From Streptomyces albicerus (GTDB lineage Bacteria > Actinomycetota > Actinomycetes > Streptomycetales > Streptomycetaceae): a stretch of DNA of 34,063 nt. Below the pieces are notes generated by a model that did not search any database, was not told where the DNA came from, and was given only the letters and a program-made list of their open reading frames with translations. Both the position numbers and the translations under genes were made by a program. The stretch's first letter is position 1. The number at the start of each line of letters is the position of its first letter. The DNA lies in assembly GCF_008905045.1 (NCBI RefSeq), contig NZ_VWMY01000093.1, forward strand, positions 1 through 34,063, in the 5' to 3' direction. Shown here piece after piece: positions 23,494 to 31,924 of this stretch.

Positions 23494-24496
23494 CGCGGGA
23501 GGCACCTTCCAGGTGAAGAAGCGTATCGGGTTCTATCCGCGTGTCCGCGCCGAGGGCGGTGGTCGCGGAGTGGTTTCGCAGGCCGGCGCGGTGCTGCTGG
23601 TCGAGACGGCCCGCAAGACCGGTCTGGATGCGGCGATGTCGGCGGTGCTTGAGCCGTGGCGCAAGCCGCGGGCGGTGCACGATCCGGGAAAGATCCTGCT
23701 CGATGTGGCGCTTGCCGTCGCGCTGGGCGGGGACTGCCTGGCCGACGTGGCCCTGTTGCGGGCTGAGCCGGCCGTGTTCGGGCCGGTGGCCTCCGACCCG
23801 ACGGTCTCTCGCGTGGTCGGACAGCTGACCTCGGGCGGCAAGCGGGTCCTGGCCGCGCTGCGCACCGCCCGTATCGAAGTACGTGAACACATCTGGCGGT
23901 TGGCCGGGAACGCCGCGCCGGACCCGGACGGACAGGTGATCGTGGACCTCGACGGGATCCTCGTCCTGGCGCACTCCGAGAAGCAGGACGCCGCCGCCAC
24001 CTGGAAGAAGACCTTCGGGCACCATCCGCTGATGGGGTTTGTCGACCACGGCCGCGGCGGGTCCGGCGAGCCGGTCGTGGGCCTGCTGCGGCCCGGCAAC
24101 GCCGGCTCCAACACCACCGCCGACCACATCGAAGCCACGAAACTGGCCCTGGCCCAGCTGCCGAAACGGCTCCGGCGGGGGCGCCAGACGCTGATCCGTA
24201 CCGACTCCGGCGGCGGCACCCACGAATTCGTGGCCTGGCTCGCCCGGCGTGGGCGGTGGCTGTCGTACTCGGTCGGGATGACCATCACCGACGCCGTCCA
24301 CCAGGCCGTCCTGAAGGTCCCGGCCTCGGCCTGGACGCCGGCCGTTGAACCCGACGGCGACATCCGCGACGGCGCCTGGGTGGCCGAACTCGCCGGCGAC
24401 TGCCTGACGGGCTGGCCGAAGGGCCTGCGGCTGATCGTGCGCAAGGAACGGCCGCACCCCGGTGCCCAACTGCGCTTCACCGACGCCGACGGCATT
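23494..24496 (+). pseudogene. IS1380 transposase, copy F, truncated at both ends
   Basis: The leader starts only at GGGAGGCACC, so the left repeat is lost to the IS4 fragment. From GTG at 23513 about 328 codons match copy B closely: MKKRIGFYPRVRAEGG, DPTVSRVVGQL, the first Asp in VIVDLDGILVLAHS, the second in LIRTDSGGGTH, up to LRFTDADGI. Then at about 24496 the sequence switches to glycoside hydrolase coding, so the catalytic Glu (RCENRI) is lost. The frame runs on out of phase to 24823. It is the best preserved of the partial copies. Confidence 0.9.
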
Positions 24497-26240
24497 CGCC
24501 GCCAACCAGCTCGACGAACGCAAGTGGTACAAGGACAACATCCCGTTCCTGGACACCCCCGACAACGACATCGACGACGTCTACTACTACCGGTGGAGCA
24601 CCTTCAAGCGCGCGCTCCGCTACACGGTGCCGGGCACCGGGTACGTGTCGACCGAGTACGACGTGCCGATCGGCTATGCCAAGAACCCGTACACCGCGCT
24701 CCCGGACGCCACCGGCTACCACCTGCTGGACGGACGCCGGCTGCACAACCGCGACTACGCGGGCGACTACCTGGACTTCTGGCTGCGCGGGGCGGGCACC
24801 TCGGGCGCGCGGCACTACAGTGAGTGGATCACGAGCGCCGCGTACCAGCGCTACCTCGTCACCGGCGACGCCGCCCAGATCAAGTCCGCGCTCCCCCACC
24901 TCATCGCGCTGTACAAGAAGTGGGACTCCAACTTCACCAACGACATCACGGTCAACGGCACGCAGTCCACCAACGACCTGTACCACCAGACCCCGATCTC
25001 CGACGCCACGGAGTACACCGAGACGTCGATGAAGAGCAGTAACTGGTTCAGCGGCGGTGCCGGTTACCGGCCCACGATCAACGCGTACATGTTCAGCGCC
25101 GCCCAGGCGATCAGCAAGATCGCCACGATGAACGGCGACACGGCGACACGGCGACCGCGAACGAGTACGACGCCAAGGCCGCGCAGCTCAAGGCGGGCGT
25201 GCAGAACTCGCTCTGGGACCCGCAGCGCAACTTCTTCATGCAGGTCTACAACACGCACACCACCAACGGCACCCTGAAGCAGACCAGGACGACCTGGCGC
25301 GAGGCGATGGGCTTCGCCCCCTGGGCGTTCAACCTGCCCGACGCGCAGTACTCGTCGGCGTGGAAGTACCTGACGGACGCGAAGCGGTTCAAGGCGCCGT
25401 TCGGGCCCACGACGCTGGAGCGGGTGCACGCCTTCGAGGCCGAGCAGGCCACCCGCAACCACGCCGACCTCTTCAGCTCGTCGACCGCTTCCAACGGGCA
25501 GTACATCGGCAAGATCGACTTCGACGACAGCCACGTCACCTTCACCGTGGACGCGCCCGGCGCCGGGACCTACCCGGTGACCGTGCACTACGCCAACGGC
25601 ACCACCGGCACGTCGACCCACAAACTCATCGTCAACGACGACACCGCCAACCCGATCACCGTCAGCTACGCCCCCCGGGGCCTGGCAGAAGTTCTCGGAG
25701 TCGCAGGCCGTCACCGTGCAGGTCCCCCTGAAGGCCGGCGCCAACACCCTGAAGTTCGCCAAGGACACCAGTTTCACCGAGCTCGACCGGATCACCGCGA
25801 ACCCGTACTTCAACTACCAGGCGATACCCGCCGAGCAGAAGCGCGACGACGCCAACTGCTGCCACTGGAACGGCCCGAGCTGGCCGTACCAGACCAGCCA
25901 GAGCCTGACGGGGCTCGCCAACCTGCTCCAGGACTATCCCTCGCAGAGCTTCGTCACCAAGGCCGACTACCAGACGATGCTGGCGCAGTTCGCCGACCTC
26001 CAGCACAAGGACGGCAAGCCCTACGTCGCCGAGGCAGCCAACGGTGACACCGGCGAGTGGATCTACGATGGGTTCAACTTCAGTGAGCATTACAACCACT
26101 CCAGCTTCAACGACCTGGTGCTCACCGGCCTGCTGGGCATCAAGCCGCAGGCGGGCAACACGCTGGTGCTCAAGCCGCTGATCCCGGCCGGCTGGGACTA
26201 CTTCGCGGTGGAGAACGTGCCCTACCGGGGGCGCCAACAG
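24497..26240 (+). pseudogene. glycoside hydrolase (MGH1-like, GGM-type catalytic domain with inserted CBM-like module), broken
   Basis: Coding begins mid-protein (KWYKDNIPFLDTPDNDIDDV then YYYRWSTFKRALRYT), the opening of the (alpha/alpha)6 domain of MGH1-like glycosidases, so the N-terminus was removed at the IS1380 junction. A frameshift at 25132-25155 (8-bp unit in three copies) switches to QNSLWDPQRNFFMQVYN; a second in the C6G4 run near 25670-25680 interrupts a beta-rich insert (KIDFDDSHVTFTVDAPGAGT to FSESQAVTVQVPLKAGANT). The acid/base region WNGPSWPYQTSQSL and GDTGEWIYDGFNFSEHYNHS are intact. The end is lost after VENVPYRG at about 26230. Presumably once a secreted or cytosolic glycan hydrolase. 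Confidence 0.75.
25132..25155 (+). repeat. three tandem 8-bp units (ACGGCGAC) causing a frameshift
   Basis: ACGGCGAC occurs at 25132, 25140 and 25148. With two units the frame reads NGDTATANEYDAKAAQLK straight into the next exon-like block; with three it is out of frame. Slippage is the simplest origin. Confidence 0.88.
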
Positions 26241-26374
26241 CATCTGTACGTGCTGTGGCCCTCGAAGTCGGCCCTGGCTTCGAAGTGGCAGGCATGAGAG
26301 GGCGGTATGAGACTTGATGCCCGATTCTTCATTTCGTCCGGGGTGAGCGGGCAGGTCGCGGCTGCGCCGGAAGG

Positions 26375-26797
26375 CTATGGCCGGGGCTGGGTGAACAAGC
26401 CCTGCTCGGTCTCGGTCAGGATCCCGCGGTCGGTCAGCCGCTTGAGCTTCAAGCGGATGTTGTTGATGTTGTTGGGCGCGACCGTCAGGTCCATCGCCTC
26501 GCAGACCTGCCGCGCCCGCAGCGGATGGCGGGCCGCGGTAAAAACGGCCATGATCTGCTGGTAGGCCGGATGGTCCGGCAGTTTCGGTGCCAGCGCCGCG
26601 GATGGTTGAGGGTCGGGCAGTTCCAGCAGTGTCTTGCGGGTGATCCGGACTTCCTCGGCGGCCCGGTCGAGTTCGCCGAGCTGTGTGGTCAGCTGCGCGA
26701 TCTGTTCCCTCGCCGCCTCGGCCTGCGAGATGATCTCTCCTTCCCGCTCCTCCAGCCGGGCCAGCACCGCCCCGAGCGTCAGCTCCCCGCCGCTCAT
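26375..26797 (-). CDS. IS-encoded coiled-coil / winged-helix accessory protein
   Basis: A 140-residue protein starting with ATG at 26797, which overlaps the transposase stop (ATGA). Residues about 8-55 form a charged coiled coil (LARLEEREGEIISQAEAAREQIAQLTTQL in pieces). Residues about 75-135 look like a winged helix: YQQIMAVFTAARHPLRARQV, CEAMDL as first helices, NNINNIRLKLKRLTDRGIL as recognition helix and LTETEQGLF as wing. I have seen similar companions beside Streptomyces IS5 transposases but know no function. It may bind the IS ends or repress transposition. It is not a transposase itself. Confidence 0.8.
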   Translation of the reverse strand: MSGGELTLGAVLARLEEREGEIISQAEAAREQIAQLTTQLGELDRAAEEVRITRKTLLELPDPQPSAALAPKLPDHPAYQQIMAVFTAARHPLRARQVCEAMDLTVAPNNINNIRLKLKRLTDRGILTETEQGLFTQPRP

Positions 26798-27624
26798 GCG
26801 GTGCGCCAGGCCGGCGTGGTCGCCCCGGTCAACCGGCGCACTATCACCGCGGTCATCGCCCAGTACACCCGCGACTCCGAACTGCGGGGCCGGTGTTCGT
26901 AGTCGCGCACCAGCCTGCGGGACAACATCAAGATCCCGTAGGCGCGCTCCACGACCCACCGCCTGGCCTGGGGAACGAACCCGCTCTGTGCGGGGTTGCG
27001 CTCCACGACCTCCACCGCAATGCCCACCTTCTGCCCGTGCGCGACGACCGCATTCTTGAAGCCCTGGTCGACCAGGGCCTTCTCCACGGCGTCGGTGTCG
27101 GCGGCGACCTTGTCCAGCAGCGCGATCCCGACGGCGTTCTCGTGCGCCGACGCGGCCGCCACGACCACCGCGATCACCAGTCCCAGAACGTCAACGGCCA
27201 GGCCGCGCTTGCGGCCCGGTACTTTTTTTGCCGCATCACGCCCCGTCGACCCAGCGGGCACTCCGGCCGCCGCGTGCACGCTCTGCGTATCGAGCACCAC
27301 CAGACTCGGGTCCGCCTTCCGGCCCATCGTCTCCCGCACCTGCCAGCGCAGCAGGTCGTGAATGGTCTGGTCGGTGCCGTCGTCGCGCCAGATGTAGAAG
27401 TAGTACTTCACCGCGCCGGGCGGCGGGAATTCGTGCGGGAGCAGGTCCCACTGACAGCCTGAACGGCCCTCGTAGAGCAGCGCGTTGACGATCTCCCGCA
27501 TCTCGTACCGGCCCTGATGGCCGCTGACCGAGGGATGCGCACCCTTCCACGCGATGATCACCGGCTCGACCAGCGCCCACTGCTCATCGCTCAGGTCGGT
27601 CTTGTAGGACTTGCGCTCGCTCAC
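26794..27624 (-). CDS. IS5 family transposase
   Basis: A 276-residue DDE transposase from GTG 27624 (SERKSYKTDLSDEQWALVEP is the usual N-terminus; an upstream ATG at 27684 would add 20 residues). The N-terminal domain has REIVNALLYEGRSGCQWDLLP. Catalytic residues: Asp in LVVLDTQSV, Asp in ALVDQGFKN, Glu in RRWVVERAYGIL, followed by RLVRDYEHR as in the group. PGRKRGLAVDVLG (the KRH-type segment) is present. Stop overlaps the accessory gene start. It appears functional. Confidence 0.93.
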   Translation of the reverse strand: MSERKSYKTDLSDEQWALVEPVIIAWKGAHPSVSGHQGRYEMREIVNALLYEGRSGCQWDLLPHEFPPPGAVKYYFYIWRDDGTDQTIHDLLRWQVRETMGRKADPSLVVLDTQSVHAAAGVPAGSTGRDAAKKVPGRKRGLAVDVLGLVIAVVVAAASAHENAVGIALLDKVAADTDAVEKALVDQGFKNAVVAHGQKVGIAVEVVERNPAQSGFVPQARRWVVERAYGILMLSRRLVRDYEHRPRSSESRVYWAMTAVIVRRLTGATTPAWRTA

Positions 27625-27726
27625 GGAGACCAGCCCAACATGCCCATGGCCGCCGACCGGCCGGGATGCCGCACTGCCACACATTCAGGTGACGACAAAA
27701 CTCCTATGCACTCTCATACCGCCCTC

Positions 27727-28248
27727 TGAGACAGCAGCGAGAGCGGTTTGGCGCTCTCCATCAATCTCGCTATAGCGATCTCGGAGCCCTCTCACAAAGG
27801 GGTCGTCTGGGTCGCTGTCCTCGACTTGCCGCAGGATGTTTGCCTTGCCCGCCGTGACGGGCCGTCCGTCGGTTGCCCACTGCTGCAGCATGGGGGGCAA
27901 CAGCCGGCTGTAGTCCAGCAGGACGTTCCCGGCGATGATCAGGATGGGGGCGGGCAGGCGCTCGGCGAGCTGGAGCACTCCCACAGCCCCGGGCGCGAAC
28001 TCAGCAACTGCCCGAATCCGGGCGTCGACGCGCGTGTGCCAGTCGGGAACAGCGGCCGCAACGTCCGTGCCGCGGTGGCCGGTGAGTAGGACAACGGGTG
28101 CCGGGGCCGGGACGGCGGCGCAGACCTGGGTGAGGACCAGTTCCAGCAGCGGCGTTCCGCACACCTCGGACATGGTTTTCTGCCGGTGCGCAGCGGCCTT
28201 CCCCATGCGGGTGCCCAGTCCTCCGCAGAGCACGATGACTGAGGTCAC
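27727..28248 (-). pseudogene. sugar-type nucleotidyltransferase, C-terminus cut by the IS5 element
   Basis: From GTG 28248 the protein opens VTSVIVLCGGLGTRMGKAAA, the NTP-transferase signature (GGxGTRM), then QKTMSEVCGTPLLELVL with the conserved Lys, and later APILIIAGNVLLDYS in place of the usual DxD strand (here GN rather than GD). After 174 codons the IS begins; a dozen IS-derived residues follow before a stop at 27685. Family members are usually 230-260 residues. GAGGAG overlapping the upstream LLM stop is its ribosome site, so it was the second gene of that operon. It probably made an NDP-sugar or similar activated group. Confidence 0.8.
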
Positions 28249-28251
28249 AGG

Positions 28252-28416
28252 TCACTCCTCGCACTGGGGCAGGACGTGAGAGGCCAGCCACTCCAACAGG
28301 TGCAGGTCCTCGGTGCATACGCTCAGGTAGTCGATCCCCGCGTCTGCGCGCCGACCGAGGGCGTCTGCGACCTGGCCGGGGCTGCCGCCCACGGTCCACC
28401 AGTCGCCATCGGGGTT
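28252..28416 (-). pseudogene. C-terminal end of an LLM-type flavin oxidoreductase
   Basis: The last 54 residues read NPDGDWWTVGGSPGQVADAL, GRRADAGIDYLSVCTEDLHL and end HVLPQCEE. GSPxQVADxL followed by a Gly-Ile-Asp strand is the usual C-terminal block of luciferase-like monooxygenases. The rest was separated by the transposon at 28417-30633; across it, at 30634-30670, the same frame continues upstream as HDLSTDPPT. Beyond that an IS110 fragment replaces the gene. The stop is 3 bp before the nucleotidyltransferase start. Confidence 0.7.
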
Positions 28417-28468
28417 GGGTGTAGCTCTTCCTGAGTGAGATCGCTGGCCGGGCCAGGAGTTCGTAGTT
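28417..28468 (+). repeat. left terminal inverted repeat of the MFS/VOC unit
   Basis: About 52 bp, matching the complement of 30582-30633 at about 48 positions. The first 28 bp are perfect. The ISKra4-type coding scrap lies directly inside. Confidence 0.85.
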
Positions 28469-28477
28469 GTGCTGGTC

Positions 28478-28600
28478 AGTGCGGGGTAGAGCCGTCCGCG
28501 TTGCTTCTGGGTGTGGAAGATCCAGTATTCGGGGAAGTCGCCGTTGCTGACGAGGGCGCGGAGGGTGAGGACGGCCTCAGCGCCGGGGACGCTCCTCCCT
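28478..28600 (-). pseudogene. C-terminal scrap of an ISKra4-family transposase
   Basis: The minus strand reads GAEAVLTLRALVSNGDFPEY then WIFHTQKQRGRLYPA. The pattern G-AEAVL-LRALxSNGDFxxYW-xH is the end of ISKra4-type transposases as I recall them. Upstream sequence is unrelated. It reads outward to the left terminal repeat, as the 3' end of such an IS would. Confidence 0.65.
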
Positions 28601-28804
28601 TGTTCGTTTCTGCGGGCCGTTCCTCTAGGCTCAAGGAGGTCATCAACTACCGCATGACATCTGCCCGGTGACGAAGTCGGCGTGGGGTGCGCGTCCCCGC
28701 TCCACGCCGCCACTGGACGGCTTCAGGCGCAGCCACGGGTCGGCACATCCGGACGCCGACGACCTCGTGTGGCGCGCCCCGCCGGGCGGCGAAAGGGATG
28801 CGTC

Positions 28805-30073
28805 GTGCCTTCGGCGTCGGCGAACTACCGCACCCTGCTGCGCACTTCGGGTGCCGCGGCCTTCTTTCTTCCCGCCGCTGTCGGGCGTCTGGGCATCGCC
28901 ATGACGGGGATCGGCATCGTCTGGCTGGTGCACGCCCGAACCGGGTCGTATGCCGCCGCGGGTCTCGTCACCGGCGGGTTCGCTGTCGCGGACGCCGTCG
29001 CCGGGCCCCAGATCGGCCGCCTTGTCGACCGGTTCGGGCAGACGCGGGTGCTTCCCTACGCGCTGGGCGCACACGCCGGGGCCGTGGCGCTGCTGCTCGC
29101 CGGCGCCGTTCCGGACCTCGTCGCCGGAGTGCTCGTCGGGGCAACGCTGCCCCAGCTCAGTGCCCTGTCCGCCGCTCGCTGGTCCGCCCTGCTGTCCGGT
29201 GAACGGGCTGCCGCGCTGCCCACCGCCTTCGCCCTGGAGGCTCTCACCAACGGCGCGTCCTACATGGCCGGCCCGGCCCTGGTGAGCGTCCTCGGTGCGG
29301 CGGGCCGCCCGGGAGCCGGGGTGCTGCTCGCCGCCGCGCTCGTCGTCGGCGGCGGGCTCGCCCTCGCCGCCCAGCGCCGCACCGTGCCGCCCCTCACCGG
29401 CCACGCCGAACGCCGGCACGCCGGACGCGCCCTGCTCCGCTCCGCGTTCCTGCGGCAGGTCGCGCTCGGCCTCGCGCTCGGGGTGTTCTTCGGCGCGATG
29501 CAGGTGTCCGTCGCCGCGTACGCCGTCGGACGCGGCACGCCGGACGCGGCAGCGCTGCTCTATGTCGCCTTCAACTGCACCAATCTGGTGGGTGGTTGGG
29601 TCTACGGAGCATGGCGCCACGGCGGCTCACCCCGGCGCCGACAGGCGGCAGCCGCCGCCTGCCTCACCCTCGCGAGCCTCCCGCTGACCTTCCTCGACGC
29701 GCCCCTCGCGGTCGGCGCCACCCTCGCCCTGACCGGACTCGCCGTGCCGGTCCTGCTGATCCTGGCCTCCGTCCTCACGGAGTCGGCGGTCCCGCGCGCC
29801 GTCCTCACCCAGGCGTTCACCTGGGGCAACTCCGCAAGCGCGGCAGGAATAGCGGGCGCCGCGGCGATCGCGGGGCGGGTGGTGGACGCGGGCGGCGCGC
29901 ACGGCGGGTTCGGTGTGGCGGCGGGGGCCGCGGTGGTGATGACGGTCCTGGCGCTCGGCGGTCCGCGGGGCTCGTCACCGGACATGCCGAAGTCGTCCGC
30001 GCCCGAGGAAACCACGGCACCGAACCCGCCGGCCACACCGCGGGATTCGTCCACGAACCGCAAGGCACCCTGA
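28805..30073 (+). CDS. MFS transporter (transposon cargo)
   Basis: A 422-residue major facilitator protein with about twelve helices. Motif A-like GPQIGRLVDRFGQTRVLPYAL lies near residues 60-80; other helices include VALLLAGAVPDLVAGVLVGATLP and VALGLALGVFFGAMQVSVAAY. GTG 28805 is chosen because AAAGGG precedes it and the hydrophobic core starts soon after; the longer upstream frame is Arg-rich and unlikely. A 40-residue hydrophilic tail ends the protein. It is the main intact gene of the 2.2-kb unit and probably exports a small molecule. Confidence 0.9.
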   Translation: MPSASANYRTLLRTSGAAAFFLPAAVGRLGIAMTGIGIVWLVHARTGSYAAAGLVTGGFAVADAVAGPQIGRLVDRFGQTRVLPYALGAHAGAVALLLAGAVPDLVAGVLVGATLPQLSALSAARWSALLSGERAAALPTAFALEALTNGASYMAGPALVSVLGAAGRPGAGVLLAAALVVGGGLALAAQRRTVPPLTGHAERRHAGRALLRSAFLRQVALGLALGVFFGAMQVSVAAYAVGRGTPDAAALLYVAFNCTNLVGGWVYGAWRHGGSPRRRQAAAAACLTLASLPLTFLDAPLAVGATLALTGLAVPVLLILASVLTESAVPRAVLTQAFTWGNSASAAGIAGAAAIAGRVVDAGGAHGGFGVAAGAAVVMTVLALGGPRGSSPDMPKSSAPEETTAPNPPATPRDSSTNRKAP

Positions 30074-30185
30074 ACTCCATGACCCGCAACGGGTGTCCCG
30101 CCCCTGTCGGACGTGAAGCACGTGCCAGTTCCCCTCGCCAGAGCAGCTCCTGAGCGGCTCCGGGCCCGCTTGAGAGGATCGAGGC

Positions 30186-30575
30186 ATGGCGGACTCACCT
30201 ATGCAGATCAATGCCCTGATCGTCGATGCCGCAGAACCCGAGCGGCTCGCTGCGTTCTGGTCTGAATTGCTCGGCAGGCCGGTCGTGGGCCGTATGGGCC
30301 CCTACGTCTGGCTGCGGCGGGAGAACGATCTGGGGCTTGGCTTTCAGTAAACCGCCGAGCCCAAGTTGGGCAAGAACCGGATGCACTTCGACATCGCCTC
30401 TCCCGATCCCGCCGCCGAGCAGCAGCGGGTCGAGACGCTTGGTGGGCGCAGGCTGGACCAGTACACCGGTGGTGGGTTCCTGGTGATGGCAGACCCCGAG
30501 GGCAATGAGTTCTGCATCATCCCCGAGGGCCCCTTCGAGCTCGACGACGAGGGGCGCGCGAACTACCTCGGCTGA
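30186..30575 (+). pseudogene. VOC family protein with one in-frame stop
   Basis: From ATG 30186 (GAGG upstream) it reads MQINALIVDAAEPERLAAFW, SELLGRPVVG, LRRENDLGLGFQ, then TAA at 30348-30350, then in the same frame NRMHFDIASPDPAAEQQRVE, FLVMADPEGNEFCIIP and a normal end at 30575. The glyoxalase-type fold is otherwise complete (about 129 residues), so this single nonsense codon is the only defect. A downstream TTG/ATG restart would give only the second half. It follows the MFS gene by 112 bp inside the unit. Confidence 0.85.
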
Positions 30576-30581
30576 CGATCA

Positions 30582-30633
30582 AACTACGAACTACTGGCCT
30601 GACCGGCGATCTCACTCAGGAAGAGCTACACCC
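30582..30633 (-). repeat. right terminal inverted repeat of the MFS/VOC unit
   Basis: Complement of the left end; starts seven bases after the VOC stop and ends next to the second ATCGGGGTT copy. Confidence 0.85.
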
Positions 30634-30669
30634 ATCGGGGTTCGTGGGCGGGTCTGTGCTGAGATCGTG

Positions 30670-30885
30670 GATCTGGGCCAGCTCAACCGAGCCCTCCACA
30701 CGATCACGCTGATCAGGATGCGTCTCGACCCTTCCACCAAGACCTACGTCGCCCGCCGCACCAGCGAAGGCAAGAGCTCCCGCGACGCACAGCGCTGCCT
30801 CAAACGCGTCATCTGCCGCCACCTCTTCAAGATGCTCGAACGAAGGAGCCACCCGAGCGCCGACGAACTCGACCAAACTGCTTGA
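30670..30885 (+). pseudogene. C-terminal fragment of an IS110-family transposase
   Basis: The plus strand reads GQLNRALHTITLIRMRLDPS, TKTYVARRTSEGKSSRDAQR and CLKRVICRHLFKMLERR, ending at 30885. Q-LNRALHTI-x-R-x-R-D followed by YxxRRxxEGKS and CLKRxIxRxxF is the end of IS110-type transposases. The N-terminal DEDD domain is absent. It abuts the LLM remnant at about 30670 and probably removed that gene's upstream part. 30886-30958 has no gene. Confidence 0.8.
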
Positions 30886-30958
30886 CACGACATAGCAGCC
30901 TCGGGGGGGGCGGCTACAGGCGCCATCCGCTCGACAGGCGACAGAGTTGCGGAGCCGC

Positions 30959-31924
30959 CTACCGGAGCTGCGTCGGCTCTTCGTCGTCGGTCAGGTGGAC
31001 GAGGCGCTTGGAGTCGTCCCACAGATGCGCCGCGCGCCGTTCGTCGTAGGAGAGCCGCGCGGAGCGCACGGCCGAAAGGGCCCTGTCGTGGGCCTGGAAG
31101 TACGTGCCGGATGCCTGCGCATAGCCGGGGTCGGCGGCGAGTGCCGCCAGCGAAGCCCCTGAGAACTCCGCGTCCGAGGTGATGACGCCTATGCGCTTGG
31201 AGACCCACTTCATGGCCGCCGTGTTCGAAACCCATTGCACTGGCCTCGGCATGTCGCGGAGGAATCCGGTCTCGGGCACGGATCCCGGATCGAAGGCGAT
31301 CGAGGACACCGAACTGTGGGCCCTGCGAAGCCGGCGGTCCAGCTCGTAGGCGTACATCACGGTGCACAGCTTCGAGGTGGAGTAGCGCTTGCCGACAGGC
31401 AGTGCCTTGCCGCCGCCCTTTCCATTGGTGGCCAGCGCGACGGCGTCCGGCTCCACGGCGGCACCGACCAGGCGGCCGTCCATCGAGTCCGGGTCGTGGG
31501 TGCCGCTGGCGGTGTAGACGACGCGGCCCTTCTCGGAAAGGCTCGGGAACAGCAGCTCGACGAGGAGGAAGTGGCCCAGGCAGTTGGTCGCGAAGGTCGT
31601 CTCGTACCCGTCGGGGCTGTACGAGATGTCGCCGTCGAAGCGACCGCCGGCATTGCAGACGATCGCGTCGAGCCCGGAGACCTCACCGGAGTCGAGCATC
31701 GTGCGGAACCGCGTGGCGGCCGCCCTGACCGAGGCGAGCGACGAGGTGTCGAGCGTCAGCGTCGTCACCGACACGCCGTGCTGCGCGCTCAGCTCGTCGG
31801 CGACCGGTCGCATGCGCTCCACGCTGCGGCCCGCGAGGACGAGGTCGATGTGCTGCGCGGCGAGCACCCGCGCCGCGGCGAGACCGATGCCCGAGTGGCC
31901 GCCGGTGATCAGGATCGAAGTCAT
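30959..31924 (-). CDS. short-chain dehydrogenase/reductase
   Basis: A 321-residue SDR. The cofactor motif TGGHSGIG lies at residues about 7-14, NAG in IVCNAGG, the catalytic Ser in VVYTASGTH, and the YxxxK pair in YSTSKL. The length and the C-terminal helix fit the atypical or retinol-dehydrogenase-like SDR group that uses NADP(H). ATG 31924 has AGGAGG just upstream (31932-31937). It is divergent from the MmyB-type regulator across 319 bp, a frequent pairing in Streptomyces in which the regulator controls the reductase. Substrate unknown. Confidence 0.93.
   Translation of the reverse strand: MTSILITGGHSGIGLAAARVLAAQHIDLVLAGRSVERMRPVADELSAQHGVSVTTLTLDTSSLASVRAAATRFRTMLDSGEVSGLDAIVCNAGGRFDGDISYSPDGYETTFATNCLGHFLLVELLFPSLSEKGRVVYTASGTHDPDSMDGRLVGAAVEPDAVALATNGKGGGKALPVGKRYSTSKLCTVMYAYELDRRLRRAHSSVSSIAFDPGSVPETGFLRDMPRPVQWVSNTAAMKWVSKRIGVITSDAEFSGASLAALAADPGYAQASGTYFQAHDRALSAVRSARLSYDERRAAHLWDDSKRLVHLTDDEEPTQLR

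Larger units (their letters stand above)
26298..27726 (-). mobile_element. IS5-family insertion sequence, complete, with two genes
   Basis: A 1429-bp element with perfect 15-bp terminal repeats GAGGGCGGTATGAGA (26298-26312) and complement (27712-27726). TGA flanks both sides (26295-26297 and 27727-27729), a 3-bp TNA-type target duplication usual for one IS5 subgroup. It carries a transposase and a coupled accessory gene, both on the minus strand, and interrupts the nucleotidyltransferase gene. Intact ends, duplication and genes suggest a recent insertion. Confidence 0.92.
28417..30633. mobile_element. 2.2-kb transposon-like unit carrying MFS and VOC genes
   Basis: Both ends carry the same terminal sequence in inverted orientation: GGGTGTAGCTCTTCCTGAGT and eight more bases match perfectly (28417-28444 against 30606-30633), and similarity continues to about 52 bp with four differences. 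ATCGGGGTT flanks both sides (28408-28416 and 30634-30642), a 9-bp target duplication. Inside are a scrap of ISKra4-type transposase, an MFS gene and a VOC gene. It has no complete transposase, so it would need one supplied in trans. Confidence 0.8.

Noticed and set aside
14346..24496. IS1380 copies considered as a CRISPR-like or other regular repeat array
   Set aside because: The spacing is irregular and each unit aligns with an insertion sequence end and transposase.
28682..28804. Extended N-terminus of the cargo MFS protein
   Set aside because: Forty-one Arg/Gly/Ala-rich residues with no ribosome site; GTG 28805 fits better.
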